Of a stretch of 64,000 bases of DNA, positions 9,230 through 17,752 are shown piece by piece. The notes beneath the pieces were generated by a model. That model had not been told where the DNA came from. It searched no databases and saw nothing but the letters and a program-made list of their open reading frames with translations. Numbering within the stretch: the stretch's first letter is position 1; each line of letters begins with the position of its first letter. A program made the position numbers and the translations under genes. The stretch comes from Citrobacter portucalensis (lineage in GTDB: Bacteria; Pseudomonadota; Gammaproteobacteria; Enterobacterales; Enterobacteriaceae), in contig NZ_MVFY01000001.1 in the NCBI RefSeq assembly GCF_002042885.1, positions 310,001 through 374,000 of the forward strand, read 5' to 3'.

Positions 9230-10203
9230 GCCATTCTCTCCCTGAGCGCGCGATAAATATTAAAAGCCAGCAATAAAACCAGTGCGGCAGCGAGAGGCCA
9301 GGCAAACAACGGTATTCGCCATGACCAGCCAATACTCTTCACCTGCACCGGCGTGATGGCGTCAATTTCTTGCCAGACCGCATCCAGCGACGCACCGCTG
9401 TTCTGCGCCGTCCATGCGCGCCCGCCGGTGGTATGGGCGATATCCTGCAAAAGACCTAAATCCACCTTGTCATCGCCGCTGCTGTTGACGTCGCCAAAAG
9501 CGATGGTGTGGACCTGTACGTGATGGCTGGCCGCCAGCTGTGCGGCAAGGCGAGGTGTCAACTGCGAAGCTGTGTCGTTACCGTCGGTCAGAAGAATGGC
9601 CAATTTGCTGGCTTCATTATCACCGCTGGAATCTAACAGTTTCACCGTCACGCCCAACGCGTCGCCAATCGCCGTCTGTTGCCCCGCCATGCCTGGCGCA
9701 AGCTGATTGATACGGGTTTCCAGCGCCTGTTTATCCTCACTGACGGGCGCAAATGGCCAGGCGCTGTTAGCAAAGATCACCAGACCGATACGATCTGATT
9801 TGCGGGCGGCCACGAATTTTTTAACCGATTCCTGCACCGCCTGTAGCCGGGTAATGCCCCCCGCAACATCGTTTTTTTCCATTGATCCAGAAACGTCCAG
9901 AATCAGCATGATGTTGCGCATTGGTTTTTCAATATGTTGTGGCGGAGTCAGCAATTCCGGGCGGGCAAGCGCGCAGACCAGCAGCGCCCAGACCAGCCAG
10001 AACAGCCCGGTCGATAACTTTCTGCTGTGGGCAGGCTGGCTATTGAGCTGGAGTTCATTGATCAGCCCGGGCAAAAAAGGGACCCGAACATACTCTTTAA
10101 GTGAGCGCTCTTTGGCCATCACAAAGTGGCCTACCAACGGTAGGATAAGTAGCAGCCAGGCCCATGGCCAGGCGAACGCCAGGCGTGAGAAGTATTCAGA
10201 CAT
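9226..10203 (-). CDS. BatA-like VWA-domain membrane protein
   Basis: A 325-residue protein with N-terminal transmembrane helices, a von Willebrand A domain with an intact metal-ion site (DVSGSM near residue 95, later LLTDGNDT) and a final membrane helix before a basic tail. BatA proteins work with MoxR-type AAA+ ATPases in poorly understood periplasmic folding or metal-insertion functions. I chose the ATG at 10203, preceded by GAAGGA, so that the start overlaps the end of the DUF4381 gene by eight bases. An in-frame ATG at 10263 would add 20 unlikely residues. Confidence 0.87.
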   Translation of the reverse strand: MSEYFSRLAFAWPWAWLLLILPLVGHFVMAKERSLKEYVRVPFLPGLINELQLNSQPAHSRKLSTGLFWLVWALLVCALARPELLTPPQHIEKPMRNIMLILDVSGSMEKNDVAGGITRLQAVQESVKKFVAARKSDRIGLVIFANSAWPFAPVSEDKQALETRINQLAPGMAGQQTAIGDALGVTVKLLDSSGDNEASKLAILLTDGNDTASQLTPRLAAQLAASHHVQVHTIAFGDVNSSGDDKVDLGLLQDIAHTTGGRAWTAQNSGASLDAVWQEIDAITPVQVKSIGWSWRIPLFAWPLAAALVLLLAFNIYRALRERMA

Positions 10204-10636
10204 GGGGTAGTCCTTCAAGCCAGGTGCGAAGCTGCACACGCAGCCGCGCGGTATCGGCATCACTCAACTGGTTGTCTGGTTGACAGTATCGTTCGCAAAG
10301 ACGTTGGCGCAGCGCATTATCCAGTGGGACGGACGGGAGCCATTGGGCAGGGTCCAGCGCACCGCTAACCTGTTCACGCGGCTGATGCACCAGCAAAATA
10401 CGTTTCATCAGCAGCAGCCAGCTGTCCACCGTTTGCGGTTGAGTGAGGGCAGTCAGGGCCTGACGACGCCACAGATTGCGGCGCCATCTGGCGACGCGAA
10501 AGATGAGAAAAACCAGTATCACGAGAAGCACGACGCCGCCCAGAGCGAACCATCCCGGCGGCAGGGGAAACCATGACGGTGAATCGGGGAGAACCGGTTC
10601 CGCCAGTTCGGGTACCGTAAATCCTTTCTCCAGCAT
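10196..10636 (-). CDS. DUF4381-type single-pass membrane protein
   Basis: A 146-residue protein with a proline-rich start (VPELAEPVLPDSPSWFPLPPGW), one strong transmembrane helix at about residues 30-48, then a basic helical cytoplasmic domain. This matches DUF4381 proteins, which occur almost always between DUF58 and BatA genes in MoxR/Bat operons. It begins directly after the DUF58 stop codon. The function is unknown; the operon position implies it is a membrane component of the same complex. Confidence 0.82.
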   Translation of the reverse strand: MLEKGFTVPELAEPVLPDSPSWFPLPPGWFALGGVVLLVILVFLIFRVARWRRNLWRRQALTALTQPQTVDSWLLLMKRILLVHQPREQVSGALDPAQWLPSVPLDNALRQRLCERYCQPDNQLSDADTARLRVQLRTWLEGLPHV

Positions 10637-11542
10637 CTAAACCCCTTTTTGTAGCTGTCTGAGCAGATCCCCGGCGACAACAATCTGCTTCACCTGGACG
10701 CCAAGCCGCGTGAGGCGCGACGCCTGCGCCGAAAGCCGCGCTGTAATACTCTGTTTGATGCCGTCCTGTAGTGTAGGCGAGAGTGAAAATGCCGCCTCTT
10801 GCCCTTCATAACGGGCCGCCAGCCGCCCGTGAGCAGGCAGGCGCAAATGCAGGTCGTCGAGCATCACGAACGCGCTCACTTCTCCCCGACGGCGCAGGGC
10901 CGCCAGCAGTGCATCGCATTCACTATCCATATCGTGAAAGTCGCTGATTAACGCGACCCAGCAGCCGTTTGGAATCAACGGCAGGCTGTGGCGCAGGATG
11001 GCTGCCAGCGTGAGCGGATGGGGGGCTTCATGCGGATAGTTGTCCGCCACGGCGTGGTTGTACTGCACTAAATCGTCGAGAAATGCAGGGAGTGAAGCGT
11101 TTGGCGCACGGCATTTGCGCAGGGAAAAGTCCTGGTCACCAAAGACGATACCGCCTAAACGATCGCCGTCATGCCAGCTGCGCCAGGCCAGCAGCCCGGC
11201 GGTTTTAGCCGCAGCGACGGATTTTGTCTGCACGCGCGTCGAAAAAAACATATCCCGCCGCTGGTCGACCAACAAGAACACGGGACGTTCTTTCTCTTCG
11301 TTATACAGGCGAATCCACGGCGTACGCATGCGCGCGGTGGCCTGCCAGTCAATCAGCCGGACGTCGTCGCCGGGCTGATAGCGACGTAGGCTGTCAAAGT
11401 TCAGCCCGCGACCTTGCTGTCGTGATGTGCGCTCTCCGCCAAGTGCGCCTGGTGGGATCTGCCCTGGCGGATTGGCAATGGCTCGCGCATCGCCAGCGAG
11501 CTTCAGCAGCGTATCGCGGTCAACGCGAACGGCACTGTTCAT
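10637..11542 (-). CDS. DUF58-domain protein of the MoxR/Bat system
   Basis: A 301-residue cytoplasmic protein with the DUF58 signature RRYQPGDDVRLIDWQATARM near residue 55, followed by a VWA-like fold in which VFLLVDQRRDMFF replaces a normal MIDAS strand. DUF58 proteins accompany MoxR ATPases in nearly all such operons. The ATG at 11542 overlaps the MoxR stop as TGATG; a GTG one codon earlier (11545) is equally possible. The next gene starts immediately after its stop. Biochemical role unknown. Confidence 0.87.
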   Translation of the reverse strand: MNSAVRVDRDTLLKLAGDARAIANPPGQIPPGALGGERTSRQQGRGLNFDSLRRYQPGDDVRLIDWQATARMRTPWIRLYNEEKERPVFLLVDQRRDMFFSTRVQTKSVAAAKTAGLLAWRSWHDGDRLGGIVFGDQDFSLRKCRAPNASLPAFLDDLVQYNHAVADNYPHEAPHPLTLAAILRHSLPLIPNGCWVALISDFHDMDSECDALLAALRRRGEVSAFVMLDDLHLRLPAHGRLAARYEGQEAAFSLSPTLQDGIKQSITARLSAQASRLTRLGVQVKQIVVAGDLLRQLQKGV

Positions 11543-12546
11543 CACGCTACCACGGCATCAAGGAGCATCCGTACGGCATCATCCGGCGTGCAGTTGTCGG
11601 CGCTGGCCTGGTAGCTGAGCATCAGGCGGTGGCGCAACACGGCCGGGGCTATCTTTTTAATGTCTTCTGGCAGCACCGCATCCCGACCTTCCAGCCAGGC
11701 CTGCGCGCGACCGCAGCGCTCCAGCGCCAGAGTGCCGCGGGGACTAATGCCAAAGGTCAGGTACCCGGCCAGCGTATCGCTCACCGACTGCGGATGGCGG
11801 CTTAAGTCCACCAGATTGACGATATAGTTTTCGACAGTAGAGGAAACATGAACGGCGGAAATAGCCTGCCAACATTCGGCAATTTCTTGTTGGCTAAGCA
11901 TCAGCGCATCGGGTTGTTCAGGTGCGGCCGGTGTGACGTTCGTCAATTGTTGGTACTTTTGCTGCTGTTCTCTCCGCACCAGTTGCATCACTTTCTGTTC
12001 GTTTTCTTTAGACGGGTAATGCACCAGCACCTTCATCAAAAAACGGTCCAGTTGGGCTTCCGGCAGCGGCCAGGTTCCTTCCTGATCCACCGGGTTTTGC
12101 GTGGCAAGGACCATAAAAACACCGGGCAGAGGCCAACTGTTGCCCGCCACCGTTACGTGACGTTCTTCCATGGCTTCCAGCAGAGCGGACTGCACGCGCG
12201 CCGAGGCGCGGTTAATTTCATCGGCGAGAATGATATTGCCGAACACCGGGCCAGGGCGGAAGCGGAACTGATCCTCTTCGCGGGAAGCGTTTTGCTGATA
12301 GATTTCGCTGCCGGTGATGTCTGAAGGCAGAAGGTCCGGCGTGAACTGAATACGGCGGTAATCCCCCTCAACGTGGCGCGCAAGCTCACGCACAGCGCGA
12401 GTTTTCGCCAGACCCGGTAGGCCTTCCAGCAGAACGTGTCCATCACAAAGCAGGGCGATGATCAGCATGCGCACCAGCTCTTCCTGACCGAGAACCTGCT
12501 CGTTCATGCGTTGTTCAAGCTGTAATAATTTTTCTCGATTTATCAT
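11542..12546 (-). CDS. MoxR-family AAA+ ATPase
   Basis: A 334-residue AAA+ ATPase with Walker A GLPGLAKT (about residues 40-47) and Walker B IILADEIN (about residue 105). The sensor region includes LATQNPVDQEGTWPLPEAQLDRF, part of a stretch diagnostic of the MoxR family. MoxR proteins act as chaperones or metal-insertion motors together with VWA-domain partners, here BatA, BatB/C and DUF58 encoded downstream. Its ATG overlaps the TGA of the sulfatase-maturase gene (ATGA), directly coupling the ATPase to that enzyme's expression. Confidence 0.93.
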   Translation of the reverse strand: MINREKLLQLEQRMNEQVLGQEELVRMLIIALLCDGHVLLEGLPGLAKTRAVRELARHVEGDYRRIQFTPDLLPSDITGSEIYQQNASREEDQFRFRPGPVFGNIILADEINRASARVQSALLEAMEERHVTVAGNSWPLPGVFMVLATQNPVDQEGTWPLPEAQLDRFLMKVLVHYPSKENEQKVMQLVRREQQQKYQQLTNVTPAAPEQPDALMLSQQEIAECWQAISAVHVSSTVENYIVNLVDLSRHPQSVSDTLAGYLTFGISPRGTLALERCGRAQAWLEGRDAVLPEDIKKIAPAVLRHRLMLSYQASADNCTPDDAVRMLLDAVVA

Positions 12547-13838
12547 CGGCGTAGCCCTGCAAAATCACGTTTAAGTAAGGTTGTGATGCCCACCAGAATC
12601 GGCTCGGCATAGTTAAAAAAGGCTTTAATGCCCGGGCAAAGGTAGTTCAACCCCAGCTCGCCGTCCGGTGTGCGGACAATGCGGTTTTTCGGGCATTCGC
12701 CCCAGCACAGCTTCAGATAAGGGCAGGTTTTGCAGTAGTTGGGTAGCGTGTCGCGTTTGCCCATGCCGAAGGCTTTTTGCCGTTCGGAAAAAGCCAGGTG
12801 TGAAAGCTGGGCATGTTCAATATTGCCGATCTGGTACTCGGGATAGACGTAGTGATCGCAGGAAAAAATATCGCCGTTTTTCTCGATCGCCAGCCCTTTA
12901 CCGCAGAACTCTGAATGGGTACAGATTTGAGCAGGCATTCCCATCGTCTGCGCGACCGCCGTTTCGAACAGATTGACCTGTACGCGGCCCAGATCGTTAT
13001 TAACCCACTCTTCAAACACGGCGATCAGAAATGTGCCCCAGTCCTCCGGGTCAACTGACCAGTCGGTGACGATCGAATCGAGATCGCCAGGGCGCGCGCG
13101 GCGGCTACCGGTCAGCGGGATGCTTTCGTCCTGCCAGAACTGTGGTGCGGTTTGCTTGAAATCGACCGGTTCGACGCACGGGTTAAACTGTACGTAGGTT
13201 GCGCCCAGTTCACGGGTGACGAAGCGGTATACTTCCAACGGAAAGCGGGCATTGGTGCGGTTTACCGTGACCAGGGCGTTAAATGGGACGCCGTGACGCT
13301 TGAGGGCCTCAACGCCCGCCATCACTTTGTCGAATGTCGGTTTGCCGCTACGGGTAACGCGATAGCGGTCATGCAGTTCTCGTGGGCCATCAATGGATAG
13401 CCCCACCAGAAATTGATGTTCTTTAAGAAATTCAGCCCATTTGTCGTTCAACAACACGCCATTAGTTTGTAAATCGTTCTCGACGCGCTGGCCGGGCTTC
13501 TGGTACTGCTTCTGAAATTTGACTACTTTCTGGAAGAATTCCAGCCCCATCAATGTGGGTTCGCCACCTTGCCAGGAAAAGACCACCTGGTCGCCGTCCT
13601 GGCCATCAATGTATTGACGAATGAAATTCTCTAGCACTTCATCGCTCATGCCAGTATGTCTGTCCTGATGCAGCAGCTCTTCTTTGTGCAGGTAAAAACA
13701 GTAGGAACAGTCAAGGTTACAGGTCGAGCCGGTGGGCTTGGCCATCACATGAAAGCGGCGCTTGTATTCTGGCCCTTTGCCGTCATATTTTTCCGCCGAC
13801 GGAAGCGCTTTAACCGGTAGTGTGGTGCTGTACTTCAT
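12543..13838 (-). CDS. Anaerobic sulfatase-maturating enzyme (radical SAM, SPASM domain)
   Basis: A 431-residue radical-SAM enzyme that converts the active-site Ser or Cys of a sulfatase into C-alpha-formylglycine. The CxxxCxxC motif binding the catalytic 4Fe-4S cluster is CNLDCSYC (Cys40, Cys44, Cys47). The SPASM/twitch region near the end is rich in cysteine (CTHSEFC, CDHYVYPE, CKTCPYLKLCWGEC), as expected for two auxiliary clusters. Substrate and enzyme are adjacent here: the upstream gene is a Ser-type sulfatase. The ATG at 13838 has AGGGG upstream; an earlier in-frame ATG is poor. It overlaps the MoxR gene by four bases. Confidence 0.94.
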   Translation of the reverse strand: MKYSTTLPVKALPSAEKYDGKGPEYKRRFHVMAKPTGSTCNLDCSYCFYLHKEELLHQDRHTGMSDEVLENFIRQYIDGQDGDQVVFSWQGGEPTLMGLEFFQKVVKFQKQYQKPGQRVENDLQTNGVLLNDKWAEFLKEHQFLVGLSIDGPRELHDRYRVTRSGKPTFDKVMAGVEALKRHGVPFNALVTVNRTNARFPLEVYRFVTRELGATYVQFNPCVEPVDFKQTAPQFWQDESIPLTGSRRARPGDLDSIVTDWSVDPEDWGTFLIAVFEEWVNNDLGRVQVNLFETAVAQTMGMPAQICTHSEFCGKGLAIEKNGDIFSCDHYVYPEYQIGNIEHAQLSHLAFSERQKAFGMGKRDTLPNYCKTCPYLKLCWGECPKNRIVRTPDGELGLNYLCPGIKAFFNYAEPILVGITTLLKRDFAGLRR

Positions 13839-13874
13839 ATAGCAGACCCCTAACAAGAAAACGTCACTACTCTT

Positions 13875-13908
13875 CAAAAAACGGGCAGGCTGTCTGAACA
13901 GCCTGCCC
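13875..13908 (-). terminator. Strong intercistronic terminator between the sulfatase and maturase genes
   Basis: A perfect 12-bp stem (13881-13892 with 13897-13908, loop of four) is followed on the minus strand by six T residues. It lies 12 bases after the sulfatase stop and 37 bases before the maturase start, leaving little room for a separate promoter. It probably works as a partial terminator that makes much more sulfatase mRNA than downstream mRNA. Confidence 0.9.
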
Positions 13909-13919
13909 GGAGGCTTAGG

Positions 13920-15512
13920 TTATTTATTGATATTAGAGCCTTGTTCCAGCATTGCCGAAGCGTCGGAAATGGTGAACGAACCCGGTTTCTGACGCGGTGG
14001 GAACTCTTTGAAGGTTTCCAGCATCTCTTTCGCGTATTTCTGCGCGCCGCCCATCAGGAACAGACGGTCGTAGAACCAGGAGTTGTAGCCCATACCGTCG
14101 CTGCCTTTCTCCAGCGGATCGACTTCAAGGTCAAAGATCAGTGGCGTACGCAACTTGGTGAATGGGTATTTCCACAGATCAAGACCGGTATGCTCCTGAA
14201 TCATAAAGTGAACTTTCCAACGCTCGTAGCGCATAGCCAGCAGATCGCCGTCATCGCTCCAGTAGAAGAACTCTTTACGTTGATTCGGGCCCTTGCCCTG
14301 GAGGTAGTCGAGCTGGTTGTAGCCATCCAGGTGCACCTTGTAGGTAATGGACGGCGTTTTGTAGCCTTTTAACAGCTCGTTTTTAATGTTCGGATCGCCC
14401 GCAGCCGCAACCAGGGTAGGGAACCAGTCGTTACTGCCGAAAATGCCGTCAACGATGGTGCCTGGCTTAACGTGGCCCGGCCAACGAATCATCGCAGGTA
14501 CGCGGAAACCACCTTCCCAACCGGTGTTCTTCTCGCCGCGGAAAGGCGTTTCGCCTGCATCCGGCCAGGTTGCTGTCATCGGGCCGTTATCGGTGGTATA
14601 GACGAGGATCGTATTGTCTTCGATGCCGAGATCTTTAATCTTCTGCAGCACTTCACCAATCATCTTGTCATGTTCCACCATGCCGTCGGCGTAGGTTCCA
14701 AGGCCCGTAGCACCAATGCTCCCGTCTTTCAGGTGCGTTTTGTTATGCATACGGGTGGTATTGAACCAGGTGAAGAATGGCTTACCGGCTTTAACCTGAC
14801 GTTCCATGAAGTCGTTGTTGGCCGCGAGCGTTTCTTCGTCCACGGTTTTCATACGCTGGACGGTAAGCGGACCGGTATCTTCAATCTTGCCATCGGCGGT
14901 GCTCTTAATGACGCCACGTGGGCCAAACTCTTTGCGGAAGGCCGGATCTTTCGGGTAGTCCGGGTTCTCCGGTTCTTCTTCGGCGTTCAGGTGGTAAAGG
15001 TTACCCATGAACTCATCGAATCCGTGCGCGGTTGGCAGGAATTCATCGCGATCACCGAGGTGGTTTTTACCAAACTGGCCAGTAGCGTAGCCCAGTTGCT
15101 TCAGGATGTTCGCAATGGTCGGATCTTCTTTTTGCAGACCCTGCGGCGCACCCGGCATCCCCACCTTACTCATCCCGGTACGGAACGGCATTTGTCCGGT
15201 AATGAATGAAGAACGGCCAGCGGTCGAGCTTTGCTCAGCGTAGTAGGAGGTGAACTTGGCACCTTCGGCAGCGATGCTGTCGATATTTGGGGTTTTATAT
15301 CCCATGGTGCCCTGATTGTAGGTACTCAGGTTCCAGTAGCCGATGTCATCGCCAAATATAACGACAATATTTGGTTTAGATGAGTCTTGCTTTGGCGCAT
15401 TTTCCGGTGCGGTAGATGTCGCCGGTGCAGCATGAACAGTGGACACAGCGCCAGCTGCTAACGTTAGCACACTGGCAATCATCGTCCTTCTAAAAGGGAC
15501 ACTTTTATGCAT
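13920..15512 (-). CDS. Periplasmic Ser-type sulfatase (arylsulfatase family S1)
   Basis: A 530-residue exported sulfatase that hydrolyses sulfate esters in the periplasm. The signal peptide (about residues 1-28) ends in VHA. Metal-binding FGDDIGYW lies at about 53-60. The maturation motif is S-T-A-G-R at residues 96-100, so Ser96, not Cys, is the residue to be turned into formylglycine; this is the Klebsiella AtsA-type S-x-A-G-R variant. KNHLGDRDEFLP is the usual second motif. Ser-type enzymes need the radical-SAM maturase, encoded next downstream. The substrate (aryl, choline or carbohydrate sulfate) cannot be told from sequence alone. Confidence 0.93.
   Translation of the reverse strand: MHKSVPFRRTMIASVLTLAAGAVSTVHAAPATSTAPENAPKQDSSKPNIVVIFGDDIGYWNLSTYNQGTMGYKTPNIDSIAAEGAKFTSYYAEQSSTAGRSSFITGQMPFRTGMSKVGMPGAPQGLQKEDPTIANILKQLGYATGQFGKNHLGDRDEFLPTAHGFDEFMGNLYHLNAEEEPENPDYPKDPAFRKEFGPRGVIKSTADGKIEDTGPLTVQRMKTVDEETLAANNDFMERQVKAGKPFFTWFNTTRMHNKTHLKDGSIGATGLGTYADGMVEHDKMIGEVLQKIKDLGIEDNTILVYTTDNGPMTATWPDAGETPFRGEKNTGWEGGFRVPAMIRWPGHVKPGTIVDGIFGSNDWFPTLVAAAGDPNIKNELLKGYKTPSITYKVHLDGYNQLDYLQGKGPNQRKEFFYWSDDGDLLAMRYERWKVHFMIQEHTGLDLWKYPFTKLRTPLIFDLEVDPLEKGSDGMGYNSWFYDRLFLMGGAQKYAKEMLETFKEFPPRQKPGSFTISDASAMLEQGSNINK
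14414..14421 (+). other. KOPS (FtsK-orienting sequence GGGTAGGG), pointing to dif
   Basis: Exact match to GGGNAGGG on the plus strand, left of dif, so FtsK loaded here would translocate rightward to dif. It lies antisense to the sulfatase coding sequence. Confidence 0.7.
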
Positions 15513-15558
15513 GGTGGGGAACTCCGTTCATTAGGAAAGCCTTTTGAGTATAGACACG

Positions 15559-15590
15559 AAAAAAATCCTCCAAATTTTTTCTAATGGAGG
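15559..15590 (-). promoter_or_regulatory. Terminator-like hairpin in the leader of the sulfatase gene
   Basis: On the minus strand CCTCCA pairs with TGGAGG across a 12-base loop and is followed by A then seven T residues, about 50 bases before the sulfatase ATG. The short stem makes it a weak terminator; it could be an attenuator or the end of an unseen upstream transcript. Confidence 0.4.
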
Positions 15591-15747
15591 TTAATTACTT
15601 TCACAAGATAACTATTCGAGAATTCCTGCAAAAATATGAATAATGCAGGGCATATCTTTCGCATCGTGATTAATTTAATGCAGCTTAATTAAGGCGGAGG
15701 GGTTATTCCATCTGGAAGTTATTTAATAATAAATTATGGAAGAAGTT

Positions 15748-15951
15748 ATGATTATTGGATTTCAACATAATGCTGAATCGATGCAACACATACTGACAGT
15801 TAATTTCATGCACCAGGGCGCGATGCAAACCACGCGGATACATAGCTGCCAAATGCTCTATTCAGGTCAAAGAGGAGCTATTTCTTTACGAATGGATACG
15901 CTGACTGACCCCGTAGGGAAACGTTATTTACCTTTTTATCAGAGGGGATAA
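15748..15951 (+). CDS. Possible small uncharacterised protein (67 aa)
   Basis: A short open frame starting MIIGFQHNAESMQHILTVNF with GGAAG five bases before the ATG, ending at the TAA at 15949-15951. There is no signal peptide or membrane helix, and I recognise no family. It lies alone between the divergent sulfatase and mechanosensitive-channel genes, in a 626-base gap. The surrounding bases 15513-15747 are AT-rich and hold only the sulfatase leader hairpin. The ribosome site and otherwise empty gap are mildly supportive; conservation would be needed to accept it. Confidence 0.35.
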   Translation: MIIGFQHNAESMQHILTVNFMHQGAMQTTRIHSCQMLYSGQRGAISLRMDTLTDPVGKRYLPFYQRG

Positions 15952-16138
15952 TCGAACGCTTATATTTAGTGATGAGGAAAAGAACCTTTGAAAAGCAATA
16001 TCATCTTTCACATGAAATGAAGATCTCTTTATCACTAACATTGCGTAAGTGAAAGGCTGGTCTATGCTAAAAAAAGCAATCAAATTTGCGTTGGCTTTTT
16101 GAATAATAACGATAATTCTCGTGTTTTCGGTGGCGAAT

Positions 16139-17752
16139 ATGAACAGGATTGTGATCGCTTTTTTAATGTGCTTTCTTTCCTCTTTGGTTGTTAACACATA
16201 TGCGGCGGAACCTCGTCAGGAGCCCACCGAAAAGGAACGCGCGCGAACGGTTTATATTTTTCATCAACCGATTGTCATGCTCCAGGCGAAATTCGGCCTT
16301 ACCACGCCAGAAGAACGGGTGCTGCGCATCCGCAATACGCTACGAAATTTCACTGAAGCCGATGTTCGCGAACCGCTACAGGTTGTGTCGGTCACGCGTT
16401 ATAACCAGCCGGGAAGGCTTATCGTGATGAACGGTAAACCGGTGATGTTGCTGACACAAGGCGATCTCGACGAAGGAGACGATCTTACGCTCGACCAGGC
16501 GGCTCAGCGCGTACTGGCACGCATGGAGGCGCAGCGGTCTGCATTGAGCGATCAGTATAACAGCGGCTGGCTGGCGCTGTCGGCGGTGAAAACGGTGGCT
16601 GGTCTGGTGGGACTGGTGCTGTTTTGGTTCGGTGCATACCGTTCCTGGCGTTGGGTCAGACGCGTTTATCGTCGTCGCATTTTTGAGAACAAAAGCTGGA
16701 TCCCCCAGAGTTGGCGGCGTTTTATCGGCGCTATCGAGACACGCCTGTACGCACTGTTGATGATCCTGCTGGGTATCGTTGCACTTTACGTTTGGCTGAG
16801 TTGGGTCTTTAGCCTGTTTCCCTGGACGCGCGTCTGGGGAGAGTCCCTTGGTTACTGGTCTGTACGCGTAGTGCGTGATATTGCATTGTCGATTGTCTCA
16901 GCGTTACCTGGCTTGATGATCGTCCTGATCATTTTTCTCATCACTGCGTTCATACTGAAGCTGCTTAAGGTGGTTCTCAACCAGGTGGAGGCAGGGCGTT
17001 TGCAGTTGCCTGGAATTCACCCTGAAACTGTGGGCGCAACCCGGAAGTTGATCTCTGTGGTGGTGTGGCTCTTTGCGCTATCTGCAGCCTATCCCTTTTT
17101 GCCCGGTGCCAATTCACTGGCGTTTAAAGGTATCAGCGTTTTCTTTGGCCTGATGCTCACGCTGGGGTCGGCCGGGGTGATGAACCACGCAATGAGCGGA
17201 CTGGTTTTGATCTATTCGCGCGCGCTGCGCAAAGGCGACATGATTCGGGTAGCGGACAACGAGGGGTTGGTAAGCGAAATTGGTATGCTCGCGACCAAAA
17301 TTATTACTCGTGAAAATTACGTGGTCACAGTGCCAAATGCGGTAGTGGTTAGTGGAAAAATTACTAACCTTAGCGCGCAAAGCACCAACGGCGGCGTCAA
17401 CCTGACGGTCGGCGTTACCATTGGCTACGACACGCCCTGGCGCCAGGTCCACGCAATGCTGGAGTTGGCAGCCAAGCGGGCCAAAGGAATCGATCTTTCA
17501 CAGCCGCCGTTGGTGCGTCAGCTGAGTCTGATGGACTGGTATATTTCCTATGAATTGCAGGTGCGCCTGCTGCCGGATGTATCTCTGGCAGATGCCCGTA
17601 ATGAACTGCATAGCAATATTCAGGACGTCTTCAACGAATTTAACGTGCAGATTATGTCTCCGAATTTTGTGCTACAGCCAGAAAACAGCGTGATGGTGGC
17701 CAAAGAGAATTGGTATACCGCACCCGCAACACCGCCAGAAGGCGGGAAATAA
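16139..17752 (+). CDS. MscS-family mechanosensitive channel with an N-terminal exported extension
   Basis: A 537-residue membrane protein with a cleavable-looking N-terminal signal (ending about NTYAAEP), a roughly 120-residue periplasmic region, and about five transmembrane helices between residues 145 and 340. A MscS beta domain follows (KGDMIRVADNEGLVSEIGMLATKI, then VVTVPNAVVVSGKITN). Family members gate in response to membrane tension or ions; this larger type has a distinct periplasmic part. ATG 16139 follows GGTGG and is preferred to GTG 16121. Its stop overlaps the next start (TAATG), so it is the first gene of a tight envelope operon. Confidence 0.87.
   Translation: MNRIVIAFLMCFLSSLVVNTYAAEPRQEPTEKERARTVYIFHQPIVMLQAKFGLTTPEERVLRIRNTLRNFTEADVREPLQVVSVTRYNQPGRLIVMNGKPVMLLTQGDLDEGDDLTLDQAAQRVLARMEAQRSALSDQYNSGWLALSAVKTVAGLVGLVLFWFGAYRSWRWVRRVYRRRIFENKSWIPQSWRRFIGAIETRLYALLMILLGIVALYVWLSWVFSLFPWTRVWGESLGYWSVRVVRDIALSIVSALPGLMIVLIIFLITAFILKLLKVVLNQVEAGRLQLPGIHPETVGATRKLISVVVWLFALSAAYPFLPGANSLAFKGISVFFGLMLTLGSAGVMNHAMSGLVLIYSRALRKGDMIRVADNEGLVSEIGMLATKIITRENYVVTVPNAVVVSGKITNLSAQSTNGGVNLTVGVTIGYDTPWRQVHAMLELAAKRAKGIDLSQPPLVRQLSLMDWYISYELQVRLLPDVSLADARNELHSNIQDVFNEFNVQIMSPNFVLQPENSVMVAKENWYTAPATPPEGGK

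Noticed and set aside
14472..15209. Long plus-strand open frame opposite the sulfatase gene (245 codons)
   Set aside because: It is antisense to a well-conserved sulfatase, has no recognisable protein features and is explained by codon bias of the real gene.
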